Shown piece by piece: positions 54,981-62,986 of a stretch of DNA of 64,000 nt. Position numbers and translations under genes: made by a program. The notes beneath the pieces are model-generated. The model made no database searches and was not told the origin of the DNA. It saw only the letters and a list, made by a program, of their open reading frames with translations. The stretch is taken from contig NZ_AUTC01000120.1 of NCBI RefSeq assembly GCF_001461695.1, positions 1 to 64,000 on the forward strand, in the 5' to 3' direction. The DNA is from Sinorhizobium fredii USDA 205 (GTDB taxonomy: Bacteria; Pseudomonadota; Alphaproteobacteria; Rhizobiales; Rhizobiaceae). Every line of letters starts with the position of its first letter. Positions within the stretch are counted from its first letter, which is position 1.

Positions 54981-56000
54981 ATGACTACCCTTGGATCGCT
55001 TGGCTTGGATGCCTTGGTCGACGTCTTGAAGGCGGCGGGCGAGCCGACGCGCATGCGGCTTTTGGCGCTGCTTTCCGCCGGCGACCTCACCGTTACCGAC
55101 CTTACCGAAATTCTTGGCCAGTCGCAGCCGCGCATTTCCCGGCACCTGAAGCTGCTCGCCGAAGTGGCGCTGATCGATCGCTACCAGGAAGGCGCCTGGG
55201 CCTATTTCCGTCTGCGGCAAGAGGGCGGGCGCGTCGCGCTGGTCCGCGGACTGCTCGCTGCAGCAGCGCCTGGCGATGCGATTCTTGCCAGGGATTCGAC
55301 CCGGCTCGCGGCCTTGAAGAAGGCGCGTTCCGAGAAGGCCCAGGCCTATTTCAGCCGCAATGCCGCCGAGTGGGACGAACTCAGGCGTCTTCACGTCAGC
55401 GAAGGCGATGTCGAGACGGCTCTGAAGACGATGGTCGGCGACGAGCCGGTCGACAGCCTGCTCGACCTCGGCACCGGCACCGGGCGCATACTGCAGCTCT
55501 TCGAGGGGCTTTATCGGCGCGGCATCGGCGTCGACGCCAGCCGGGATATGCTGGCGGTGGCGCGTTCCAATCTCGATCGGGCTGGCATCACCAAGGCTTC
55601 GATCCGCCACGGCGATATCTTCAATCTGCCGCTCGATGGCCGCTCCTTCGATCTCGTGACGATCCATCAGGTGCTGCACTTCCTGGAAGATCCGGAAGCG
55701 GCGATCACCGAGGCAGCGCGTATGCTTGTGCCGGGTGGGCGGCTCGTGATCATCGATTTTGCTCCGCATGGTCTTGAATATCTGCGCAACGATCACGCTC
55801 ACGCCCGCCTTGGTTTTGCGCACCAGACGATGACCGATTGGCTGCAGAAGGCCGGCCTGATGCTCGAGAAGACCAAAGACCTTGCCCCGGAAGGCGGGGA
55901 GGAGGGGAAACTGACCGTGACGATTTGGTTGGCGCGCGACCAGCGGGCGGCCGATGTGGCCGATTTGCCGCGCCAGCGCCTACAGGCAGGGGGAATTTGA
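54981..56000 (+). CDS. ArsR-family regulator fused to SAM-dependent methyltransferase
   Basis: 339 residues. ArsR winged helix (LKAAGEPTRMRLLALLSAGDLTVTDLTEILGQSQPRISRHLKLL; 14-60) followed by a class I methyltransferase domain from about 150 (LLDLGTGTGRILQLF). The stop is directly before metF (56003). A regulator that binds SAM or SAH and controls methionine-cycle genes is the natural reading. A C-terminal TVTIWLARDQ ends the fold. Confidence 0.86.
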   Translation: MTTLGSLGLDALVDVLKAAGEPTRMRLLALLSAGDLTVTDLTEILGQSQPRISRHLKLLAEVALIDRYQEGAWAYFRLRQEGGRVALVRGLLAAAAPGDAILARDSTRLAALKKARSEKAQAYFSRNAAEWDELRRLHVSEGDVETALKTMVGDEPVDSLLDLGTGTGRILQLFEGLYRRGIGVDASRDMLAVARSNLDRAGITKASIRHGDIFNLPLDGRSFDLVTIHQVLHFLEDPEAAITEAARMLVPGGRLVIIDFAPHGLEYLRNDHAHARLGFAHQTMTDWLQKAGLMLEKTKDLAPEGGEEGKLTVTIWLARDQRAADVADLPRQRLQAGGI

Positions 56001-56002
56001 GA

Positions 56003-56935
56003 ATGAACGCACGGACGCTCTATCCCGCCGAGCGCGGCAATCTCAGGCTTTCGTTCGAATACTTCCCGCCGAAGAACGAGGAGATGGAAATCCAGCTCTT
56101 CCAGACCGTGGCGGATCTCTCGAGCTTCGCGCCGGCGTTTCAGACGGTGACCTATGGCGCCGGTGGCTCGACCAAGGCGCGCTCGCTGACGACCGTCAAG
56201 CGGATGATCGGGGAAATGGGATTGAGGAACACGGCAGCGCACCTGACCTGCGTCGGCGCGCCCAAGGCTGAGGTCGATGCGGTGATCGACGAGTTCGTCG
56301 CCTGCGGCGTCCGGCATTTCGTGGCACTGAGGGGTGACCCGCAGGGCGGCATCGGCAGTGCCTACCAGCCCTTTCCCGGCGGCTATGAGAGCTCGGCGGC
56401 GCTTGTGAACGCGCTCCGCGCCCGCGGCGATTTCGAGATTTCCGTCTCCGCCTATCCGGAAAAGCACCCGGAGAGCTCGGATGTCGCGGCCGATATCGAC
56501 ATGCTGAAGCGCAAGGTCGACAGCGGCGCCACCCGGGCAATCACCCAGTTCTTCTTCGACAATGACGATTTCGAGCGATATCTCGAGCGGGTGCGGCGCG
56601 CCGGCGTCCAGATCCCCGTCGTGCCGGGCATCCTGCCGATCAACAATCTCACCCAGGTGATACGCTTTGCCGGGCTTTGCGGTTCAAAGGTGCCGGAGGC
56701 GATCGTCTCGCGGCTCGGCCATCTCGACGACCAGCCGGAGGAGCGCTTCAAGGAAGCAAGCCATATAGCTGCCGAACAGATCGTCGATCTGGCGCGTCGG
56801 GGCGTTCGCGACTTCCACCTCTACACGATGAACCGCTCGCCACTCATCGCCGCCGTCTGTGACCTGGTCGGCTATGGGCGCCGACCGGCCAACCATACGG
56901 CCGCACCGTCCTATCGGGCGGTAGCGACGGCTTAA
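56003..56935 (+). CDS. metF: methylenetetrahydrofolate reductase
   Basis: 310-residue flavin TIM barrel that reduces methylene-THF to methyl-THF, the methyl donor for methionine synthase. Landmarks: SFEYFPPKNEEME with catalytic Glu19, VTYGAGGSTKARSL, HLTCVGAP, ALRGDPQGG and TQFFFDNDDF..PVVPGILPI. ATG 56003 follows GGGGGAATTTGAGA and begins 2 bp after the regulator stop. A terminator lies downstream. Confidence 0.95.
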   Translation: MNARTLYPAERGNLRLSFEYFPPKNEEMEIQLFQTVADLSSFAPAFQTVTYGAGGSTKARSLTTVKRMIGEMGLRNTAAHLTCVGAPKAEVDAVIDEFVACGVRHFVALRGDPQGGIGSAYQPFPGGYESSAALVNALRARGDFEISVSAYPEKHPESSDVAADIDMLKRKVDSGATRAITQFFFDNDDFERYLERVRRAGVQIPVVPGILPINNLTQVIRFAGLCGSKVPEAIVSRLGHLDDQPEERFKEASHIAAEQIVDLARRGVRDFHLYTMNRSPLIAAVCDLVGYGRRPANHTAAPSYRAVATA

Positions 56936-56956
56936 AATTCGGATCCAGGAGAAAGG

Positions 56957-56993
56957 AAAGCCCATGAACGGGTCGTCGTTCACGGGCTTTTCT
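56957..56993 (+). terminator. intrinsic terminator after metF
   Basis: Stem AAAGCCCATGAACG (56957-56970) with CGTTCACGGGCTTT (56977-56990), one mismatch and loop GGTCGT, followed by TCT. Starts 22 bp after the metF stop. Confidence 0.75.
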
Positions 56994-57107
56994 GATGTCG
57001 CAGCTCAAGACCGTGTGCTCTCGGAGCGGCCTGTCTTACCTGTTCTGCTGCGAATTGGACTTTCCGGAAATTTAAGTCCCCCGGCTTGGACTTTCAGCGG
57101 CCTTTCG

Positions 57108-57185
57108 TCAGACGAAGAGCATGATGGCCACGAATGCGAACGCTGCACTGATCATGAGGACATTCAACGAATGTGTAAGTCCCAT
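57108..57185 (-). CDS. 25-residue single-span membrane protein
   Basis: Short open frame (ATG 57185, TGA 57110-57108) with perfect GGAGG five bases upstream. The N-terminus is MGLTHSLN and the rest, to the end AFVAIMLFV, is one hydrophobic segment of about 17 residues, so an inner-membrane micropeptide is likely. It has its own promoter at 57212-57239. Too short for length-limited gene calling; function unknown. No other gene uses this 495 bp stretch between metF and the exporter, beyond the metF terminator. Confidence 0.65.
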   Translation of the reverse strand: MGLTHSLNVLMISAAFAFVAIMLFV

Positions 57186-57211
57186 AGGATCCTCCCTGCG
57201 TTGACGGGTAA

Positions 57212-57239
57212 AACATAGGGCTAAAAAACGGCGCGTCAA
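57212..57239 (-). promoter_or_regulatory. promoter of the 25-residue protein
   Basis: TTGACG (57239-57234), 16 bp, TATGTT (57217-57212) on the minus strand; the start of the RNA would be near 57205, about 20 nt before the ATG at 57185. Confidence 0.6.
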
Positions 57240-57430
57240 AGCGAAACTTGTGCTGCAGCGCGAAATCCGTGTGTTCCGAATCGAATATTCACAGCCATAA
57301 GCATATGAATCTCTTTCAGAATTCCGTGTGCCACATTTTTTTCACAATTGCTTCCATGGGGTTAATGTAAACGCGTGTAACGGTCTGTGAAGCGTCTCAA
57401 AGTCGTACGGGCAGTGTCTCCGATTCGCTG

Positions 57431-58369
57431 TCAGGTCGACTTCCGCGGTCGCAGGATGCGCCCATCGAGAACAGCGAGCCCCGCGGCGATCAGCGCCATT
57501 CCGGCAATGTCCCCCGCCTGCAGCGTCTCACCGAGGAAGAGATAGCCGAGAAGGATGGCGCTGGGCGGCACGAGAAGCGTGACGAGCGACGTGTTGGTGG
57601 CGCCGGCCTCCGCCATGATGCGGAAGAAGAGAATGTAGGCATAGGCGGTGGAGACGAGCGCCAGTCCGAGGATCGCCAGCACGGCGGAGAGGGGCGGCAT
57701 GGGCAGGGTCCAGGGCATGTCCGCGAAAGCGGCGACCGGCAGCATGACGATCGTCGAAGCCGTCAGTTGTCCGGCGGCGGTCACCGGCGGCGCCAGGTTG
57801 CGGAAGCGCTTGCCATAGGTGGCGGAGAAGCCATAGCTCACGGCCGCCAGAACCGGCAGCACGAGCGCCCAGAGCGGCACGTCGCCGGCGGCCCCGAAAA
57901 GACCGGCGAGCGCGCTCGGCCCGATGAGTGCCACCGTGCCGGCGAGCCCGAGCAGGCAGCCGCTGAGCTTGGCAGCGGTCAGCCTTTCGTCTTCCGTTGC
58001 GACATTGGCGATAAGCACCGTCCAGACCGGCGTCGTCGCGTTCAGGATGGCCGCAAGCCCGGCGCCGATATGCGTCTGGCCGAGGAAGATGAAAGCGTGC
58101 GGAATGGCGTTGTTGATGAGCCCCATGACCAAAAACTCGCGCCAACGCGCGGCGAGCGCCGGATAGAGGCCATGGTTGCCGCGCAAGTAAATGTGCAGGG
58201 CGATTGCTGCGAGGCTCAAGCGCAGAAATACGAGCGTAAAAGGCGGGACATGGGCAACCGCGACGCGGGCGAAAAAGAAAGAGCCGCCCCAGATCAGGCC
58301 GAGCAGCATCAGCAGCAGCCAAAGCCGCAGGGTCATGTGCGTGGTGGCGGTTGTGGTGGATGAAAGCAT
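57431..58369 (-). CDS. DMT-superfamily exporter (EamA family)
   Basis: 312-residue membrane protein with ten hydrophobic segments in two EamA repeats. The first begins WLLLMLLGLIWGGSFFFARVAV; the second begins near ALVLPVLAAVSYGFSATYGK. Likely exports a metabolite or amino acid, not identifiable. ATG 58369 was chosen; ATG 58336 is the alternative. Sequence further upstream in frame is RIME1. Confidence 0.82.
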   Translation of the reverse strand: MLSSTTTATTHMTLRLWLLLMLLGLIWGGSFFFARVAVAHVPPFTLVFLRLSLAAIALHIYLRGNHGLYPALAARWREFLVMGLINNAIPHAFIFLGQTHIGAGLAAILNATTPVWTVLIANVATEDERLTAAKLSGCLLGLAGTVALIGPSALAGLFGAAGDVPLWALVLPVLAAVSYGFSATYGKRFRNLAPPVTAAGQLTASTIVMLPVAAFADMPWTLPMPPLSAVLAILGLALVSTAYAYILFFRIMAEAGATNTSLVTLLVPPSAILLGYLFLGETLQAGDIAGMALIAAGLAVLDGRILRPRKST

Positions 58370-58406
58370 GTCGGCCCTGCTGCGATCGAAGCCGGATTGG
58401 ATTCGC

Positions 58407-58514
58407 CTACAGCGCAGCGCGTCCAATCGGACGCGCAAAGGTTCGCTGTAGCACTTTGAATTGCTGCATGATTTTGTCCTTAAGTCGGTACCGACTTAAG
58501 GAATCATGCAGTAG
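58407..58514. repeat. RIME1-like element, 108 bp
   Basis: Same double-palindrome layout as at 31270: CTACAGCG...CGCTGTAG with inner GCGCGTCC/GGACGCGC, then CTGCATGATT...AATCATGCAG with inner TTAAGTCGG/CCGACTTAA. Compensatory changes keep both stems paired relative to the other copy. Confidence 0.82.
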
Positions 58515-58617
58515 CGTATCCAATCCAGCAATTTGCGATTGCGCAAGCGTTAATGCGAAGACGCGGGCGTTGCCACCCGCTTCTTGCAATATTGTCCGGC
58601 CGTTTCCGAAATTCGTG

Positions 58618-59835
58618 TCAGAGTGCCTGGAGCAGATCCGGTGTCGCCCAGCCGTCCGCTGGCAGGCCGAGCTTCAACTGCTCCTTCTGCAGCGCGGTGC
58701 GTGTACCCGAGCCGAGAATGCCGTCGATCTTGCCGACGTCGTGGCCGAGCGCCTGCAGCTTGGCCTGAAGCGCCTTCATCTCCGTGTCGCCAAGTCCCGG
58801 CTCCGGATTGCCGGCCTGATAGGGCGGGGCGCCGGCGAGACGGGTGGCGAAATAGGCAGCGGACGTCGTATAGATGAACGACTGGTTCCACTCGAGGTAG
58901 ATCTTGAAATTCGGATAGGTCAGGAAGGCGACGCCCTTGCGTCCCTGCGGCAGGACCAGGGCTGCTTCAAGCGCGCCGTGGGATGTGTTGCCGTCGCGCG
59001 GCGCGACACCGAGAGCGAACCAATCGCTGGCCGTCATGCCCGGCTGCAGCCCGGTCTTCTCCCACGGCAGTTGGTCCGGCACGCTGACTTCCTGGATCCA
59101 GGGCTGCCCCGCCGTGAAGCCGAGGCTCTTGATGAACTTTGCCGCGGTGAGGATCGCGTCAGGCGAGCTCTTCTTCAGGTTGACGTGGCCGTCGCCATCA
59201 CCGTCGACGCCGTAGGCGATAATGTCCTCCGGCAGCATCTGCACCTGGCCGATCTCGCCGGCCCAGGCGCCTGCGGTCATCGCCGGATCGAGGTCGCCGT
59301 GCTGAACCATCTCGATGGCCGCAAGCAGTTGCGGCCGGAACATTTCCGGCCGGCGGCAGTCATGCGCCAGCGTCACCAGCGCGTTGCGGGTGTTGAAGTC
59401 GCCCTGAACGGCGCCGAAATCTGTTTCCATGGCCCAGAAAGCGGTGATCACCGGCGCCGGCACGCCGAACTCGCTTTCGGCGCGGGCGAAGACGTCGGCA
59501 TATTCCTTCATCTTCTGCACACCGATGTCGAGCCGCGCCTTGCTGACGGTACGCTTGGAAAATTCGGTGAAGGTCTGCTTGAAGACGCCCTGGGCGCGGT
59601 CGCGGCTCAGCACCTTTTGGTCTATGGCAGCACCGGCGAGCGCCCGATCCACGACATCGGCCGGAATGCCCTTGCCGACCGCCTCGGATTTTACACCGTC
59701 GAGAAAGGCGGCGAGGTCGCCGCCGCAGGCCGGAGAGGACTGCGGTTGAGGTTGCGTCTGCGCCAGGACCGACGTGGTGGAGAGGGCGAGCAGGCCAATA
59801 ATGAGAAGAGCGTTGCGGGCCTTGCCGATCATCAT
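58618..59835 (-). CDS. MltB-type lytic murein transglycosylase
   Basis: 405-residue secreted enzyme. Signal peptide to about residue 25 (VLA|QT), SLT_2/MltB domain with catalytic Glu137 in FWAMETDFG, and a C-terminal PG_binding_1 domain (about 345-405; LGDTEMKALQAKLQALGHD). Cleaves peptidoglycan glycan strands. No lipobox cysteine at the start, unlike E. coli MltB, so likely soluble in the periplasm. Confidence 0.88.
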   Translation of the reverse strand: MMIGKARNALLIIGLLALSTTSVLAQTQPQPQSSPACGGDLAAFLDGVKSEAVGKGIPADVVDRALAGAAIDQKVLSRDRAQGVFKQTFTEFSKRTVSKARLDIGVQKMKEYADVFARAESEFGVPAPVITAFWAMETDFGAVQGDFNTRNALVTLAHDCRRPEMFRPQLLAAIEMVQHGDLDPAMTAGAWAGEIGQVQMLPEDIIAYGVDGDGDGHVNLKKSSPDAILTAAKFIKSLGFTAGQPWIQEVSVPDQLPWEKTGLQPGMTASDWFALGVAPRDGNTSHGALEAALVLPQGRKGVAFLTYPNFKIYLEWNQSFIYTTSAAYFATRLAGAPPYQAGNPEPGLGDTEMKALQAKLQALGHDVGKIDGILGSGTRTALQKEQLKLGLPADGWATPDLLQAL

Positions 59836-59981
59836 AGTTCCTTTCCATGCCCCGGGGCGGCTTGGCGTGGCCGTCGGGCTTGCGCTGTGTCGCAGGTCAA
59901 TATGCAGGTGCTTTCTCAGAGCATTATGACCGAATGAAGAAGTCGGTCCGCCACGGCTTCAATGCGCGCGGCAATTCCCGC

Positions 59982-60761
59982 CTATTGCGAAACGGCTGCC
60001 ACCCATTTCTTCCAATTCTTGGGGGAGCCCGCGAAGGCGTTGATGTCGGTGTGGCCTTGGATGCCCGGAATAACGCCGGTGCTGGTGTATTGCCAGAAGG
60101 CCCAGCGCCGATCGACGTAGATGTCCTTGGGATGCTTGGCGACGGAACGGACCCAGAAGTGATAGTCGTTGAAGGCGCCGACGAGGTTGTCGCGGTGGAA
60201 ATCGACGGAGGTGTAGATGATCGGCCGCTTGCCGTAATGCGCTTCCAGCCGGTCCATGAAGCGCTTCATCTCGAAGCGCACGGTCTCCGGCGACGGGCGG
60301 TAACGGCAGGTCTTCGATTCGCCGTTCCACTCGACATCAAGCACGGGCGGCAGATAGACGGCGCTCTTCGGCACATTGGCGATGAACCAGTCGGCCTGTG
60401 CGTCCGCGCTCGAGCAGAAATAGTAGAAATGGTAGGGGGCGTAGGCGAGGCCGGCGGCGCGCGCCCGCGGCCAATAGTCCTGGAAGCGCGCATCGACGCG
60501 GTCCTTGCCTTCTGTGGCCTTGATGAAGGCGAAGGAAACGCCGGAGTTCTTCACCTTCATCCAGTCGATGTCGCCGTTCCATTTGGAAACGTCGATGCCG
60601 TGGATGCTGTGGTGATGTGGCGTCCGACCGCCGAAATCCTGCGGGTCGGTGTCCCGGAAGCGCGGCGGTATGGAGGCGGTCCGCACGAGGTCGTAGTCGG
60701 TCGACGTGCAGGCGGAGAGGATGGTGGCGATGGGCAGCAAAGCCAGGAGAAGCCGGCGCAT
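59982..60761 (-). CDS. GH25 lysozyme-like lipoprotein
   Basis: 259-residue lipoprotein. The lipobox ILSAC puts the lipidated Cys at residue 18. The GH25 domain has GIDVSKWNGDIDW near its start and the catalytic DVEWNGE. ATG 60761 gives the signal peptide directly; an extension to 60800 adds basic residues and is unlikely. Acts on peptidoglycan. A leader with an inverted repeat lies upstream. Confidence 0.85.
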   Translation of the reverse strand: MRRLLLALLPIATILSACTSTDYDLVRTASIPPRFRDTDPQDFGGRTPHHHSIHGIDVSKWNGDIDWMKVKNSGVSFAFIKATEGKDRVDARFQDYWPRARAAGLAYAPYHFYYFCSSADAQADWFIANVPKSAVYLPPVLDVEWNGESKTCRYRPSPETVRFEMKRFMDRLEAHYGKRPIIYTSVDFHRDNLVGAFNDYHFWVRSVAKHPKDIYVDRRWAFWQYTSTGVIPGIQGHTDINAFAGSPKNWKKWVAAVSQ

Positions 60762-60817
60762 GAGGGTTCCGTTACGAGACGAACGACGATCCTGCCTCAC
60801 GCGATGGTTTCCATGAC

Positions 60818-60855
60818 GGTGATGTCCCCCAGGGAGGCGTTACCTCCTTTTCACC
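60818..60855. repeat. nested inverted repeat in the GH25 leader region
   Basis: GGTGA (60818-60822) pairs with TCACC (60851-60855), and inside it GGAGG (60833-60837) pairs with CCTCC (60843-60847). On the minus strand the inner arm gives a perfect ribosome-binding string AAGGAGG about 80 nt before the lipoprotein start. Confidence 0.5.
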
Positions 60856-60915
60856 ATATCATCGTAAAAATTGAGTTAGCTCAAGCGGCAATTGCATCGG
60901 CGCCGTGTCTGCGGA

Positions 60916-61593
60916 TCATTGCACCCGGTCAATTGTCGCTCGATGGTACACGGCGATCCATGCATAGCCCCTGCCGATCGACTTCAGCTCCAGTGCGGCG
61001 CCGTCACGGTCTGCCTTGGCACGCATGACGTCGAACAGCGATTCGCGCGGCGTGACGTGAAAGCGTTTAAGCCAAGTCTGGAGGAAGCGGCGGAAGCCGC
61101 CCGGCCATCCCTCCTGCTGGCCGAAGTCGGCGATATGGAGCGAGCCGCCCGGGTTGAGCGCACCGATCGCCGCGTCGATCGCCTTCTGCCAGTCGGGAAT
61201 CATCGACAGCGCATAGGAGATGACGATTCGGTCGAAGCCATTTTCGCCGAAGGATGCGGCCGTGAAGTTCGTGGCGTCGGCGATGCGCAGATTTGCATCC
61301 GTGCGACCCAGGCGCCGGAGTTTCGCCTTGGCGGTCGCCAGCATCTCGGCGGAGATGTCGAGACCGAAAAGCCGGGCGTCGGGGTAAAGATCGCCGATCA
61401 TCGCCAGGTTGCGCCCCGTGCCGCAGCCGACTTCGAGCACGGAACCGCCCGATGGGACGCTCAGCTCGCGGATCAGCGTGTCGCGCCCGAACAGATAGTA
61501 CTTCCTGGTAAAATCGTAGATGTATCGCTGGTAGCGATACATCCGGTCCATGAGTTTGGCGTGGCTATTGCCTGCAGACTGCGCGGCGCTCAT
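60916..61593 (-). CDS. btaB: betaine-lipid N-methyltransferase BtaB
   Basis: 225-residue SAM-dependent methyltransferase that adds three methyl groups to diacylglycerylhomoserine to give the betaine lipid DGTS. SAM motif VLEVGCGTGRNL at about 53-64. The start overlaps the btaA stop as ATGA (61590-61593), so the two are coupled. The pair is the known route to phosphorus-free membrane lipid in S. meliloti under phosphate limitation. Confidence 0.92.
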   Translation of the reverse strand: MSAAQSAGNSHAKLMDRMYRYQRYIYDFTRKYYLFGRDTLIRELSVPSGGSVLEVGCGTGRNLAMIGDLYPDARLFGLDISAEMLATAKAKLRRLGRTDANLRIADATNFTAASFGENGFDRIVISYALSMIPDWQKAIDAAIGALNPGGSLHIADFGQQEGWPGGFRRFLQTWLKRFHVTPRESLFDVMRAKADRDGAALELKSIGRGYAWIAVYHRATIDRVQ

Positions 61594-62840
61594 GCTTTCT
61601 TCCGGTAGACGTGGAAGCCACCATAGATCGCCGACCGGTCCTCGATGCCGAGCTTTGACGAGGTCTCGGCGTCATAGTGCCACTGGTCGATGAGGGCCGA
61701 AGAAAGACGCCCGGGCAGAATGCTCGCTTCTGCCGCCGTGCGGAAGATCACCGCGGCGTTCGGCGCGGCGGTGCGGGTTATTTCACTCCAGAGATCGTTC
61801 AATTGCCGATCGCTCATCCAGTCCTGTGCATCGAGGAGCACGTAGCGGTCGACCGAAGATGCCGGCTTGCGGCCGAGCAAATCCGTGAAGCTCTCGTGAT
61901 GGACCGCGACGCGATCGGCGTGATTGCGGATCGCCTCGTAGTTCGATGCCTGCAGATAAGGCGGCAACTCGCCTTCGTGGGGGAGCGGATAGCGCCGGCC
62001 AAAAGCCTGCCAGGCGAAGTAGTTCTCGCGCAGTGGAAAATGGCAGGTGAGCTTTTCGAGGCGGTGGCGAAGCACCGCGGCGAGCGACCGTTCCTCGCTC
62101 AGGCTGGCGAGCTCGTCGAATTGTTGCGGCGGAATGCCGAGGCCGAAAAGCGAGCTCTTGCGGCCGGTGATCCAGCGGATGACGGGCCGGTCGAAGAGCG
62201 GCGCGAGCTTGTCGTCGAAGAACTGCCGCTGCTCGCGCATCGAGCGCGCCTGGACGAAATCTGCCGGGTTGACGCCGTGGAGCCGCGCCAGAATATGGCT
62301 GGCGGCGATGAAGCGGCCGAGAAGGCCGGTACGATAGATATTGCGGCCGAAGACGCCGATGCGGCGTCGGCCTGTCAGGTCGCGGCCGTTCCAGTGGGCG
62401 CGCGTGCCGGCGTCGAGCCTGGGCGCGATGAAGAGATCGAAGGCCTCGTCGTTCGAGCGCGTGCCGGCGCTGCCGAGGAACCGTACGACATCCTTATGGC
62501 TCGGTAGGTGACGGAAGGCGGCGAGCTTCAGCCGGTTCAAGGCGATGTGATGGGGGTTGAGATCGACGACGTCGATGCGCGCTGGTCCGGCGGAGAGATA
62601 GGTCAGCATGTTGCAGCCACCCGAACCGATCGCCACGATATGGTGGCCGGGCTCGATTTGCATCGCCGCCATGTCGACGATCGGATCTTCCCAGATCTGA
62701 GGGTAGACGAGCCCGGAGAATAGCAATCCGAACAGGCGCTCCGACAGCCCGGCAAAGGACAGGGCCTTGTGTTGGAGGAGCGCGCTCTTCAGCTTCGCAT
62801 TCTTTCCGCCGAAGCCGGCATCGGGGGCGAGTTCCGTCAT
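61590..62840 (-). CDS. btaA: S-adenosylmethionine:diacylglycerol 3-amino-3-carboxypropyl transferase BtaA
   Basis: 416-residue enzyme that moves the aminocarboxypropyl group of SAM onto diacylglycerol, the first step of DGTS lipid synthesis. Landmarks: LVYPQIWEDPIVDMAAMQI, IVAIGSGGCNMLTYL and VDLNPHHIALNRLKLAAF. Membrane-associated by function. First gene of the btaAB operon; a PHO-box-like sequence at 62885-62905 precedes it. Confidence 0.93.
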   Translation of the reverse strand: MTELAPDAGFGGKNAKLKSALLQHKALSFAGLSERLFGLLFSGLVYPQIWEDPIVDMAAMQIEPGHHIVAIGSGGCNMLTYLSAGPARIDVVDLNPHHIALNRLKLAAFRHLPSHKDVVRFLGSAGTRSNDEAFDLFIAPRLDAGTRAHWNGRDLTGRRRIGVFGRNIYRTGLLGRFIAASHILARLHGVNPADFVQARSMREQRQFFDDKLAPLFDRPVIRWITGRKSSLFGLGIPPQQFDELASLSEERSLAAVLRHRLEKLTCHFPLRENYFAWQAFGRRYPLPHEGELPPYLQASNYEAIRNHADRVAVHHESFTDLLGRKPASSVDRYVLLDAQDWMSDRQLNDLWSEITRTAAPNAAVIFRTAAEASILPGRLSSALIDQWHYDAETSSKLGIEDRSAIYGGFHVYRKKA

Positions 62841-62884
62841 TTGTCTGCCATCCAGTTGAAACTGGAGGCGCTTCTAGAGTGACT

Positions 62885-62905
62885 CGACTACACTTTGATG
62901 ACGAG
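62885..62905 (-). promoter_or_regulatory. weak PHO-box-like sequence before btaA
   Basis: On the minus strand, CTCGTCATCAAAGTGTAGTC resembles the PhoB site CTGTCAT-N4-CTGTCAT, with the first half close and the second half poor. btaAB is known to be induced by phosphate starvation, so the position is sensible. Weak by sequence alone. Confidence 0.4.
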
Positions 62906-62986
62906 TTGCCCACGGGCTTCCTAAGCACCGAAGAGGCTTTTCCTTTCTCTGGAAACCTGTTTTCCTGTCGTCGGCAGGAGGCGGCT

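Noticed and set aside
56964..57218. Plus-strand open frame of 84 codons after metF
   Set aside because: Its ATG lies in the stem of the metF terminator, and it runs antisense to the better supported 25-residue protein.
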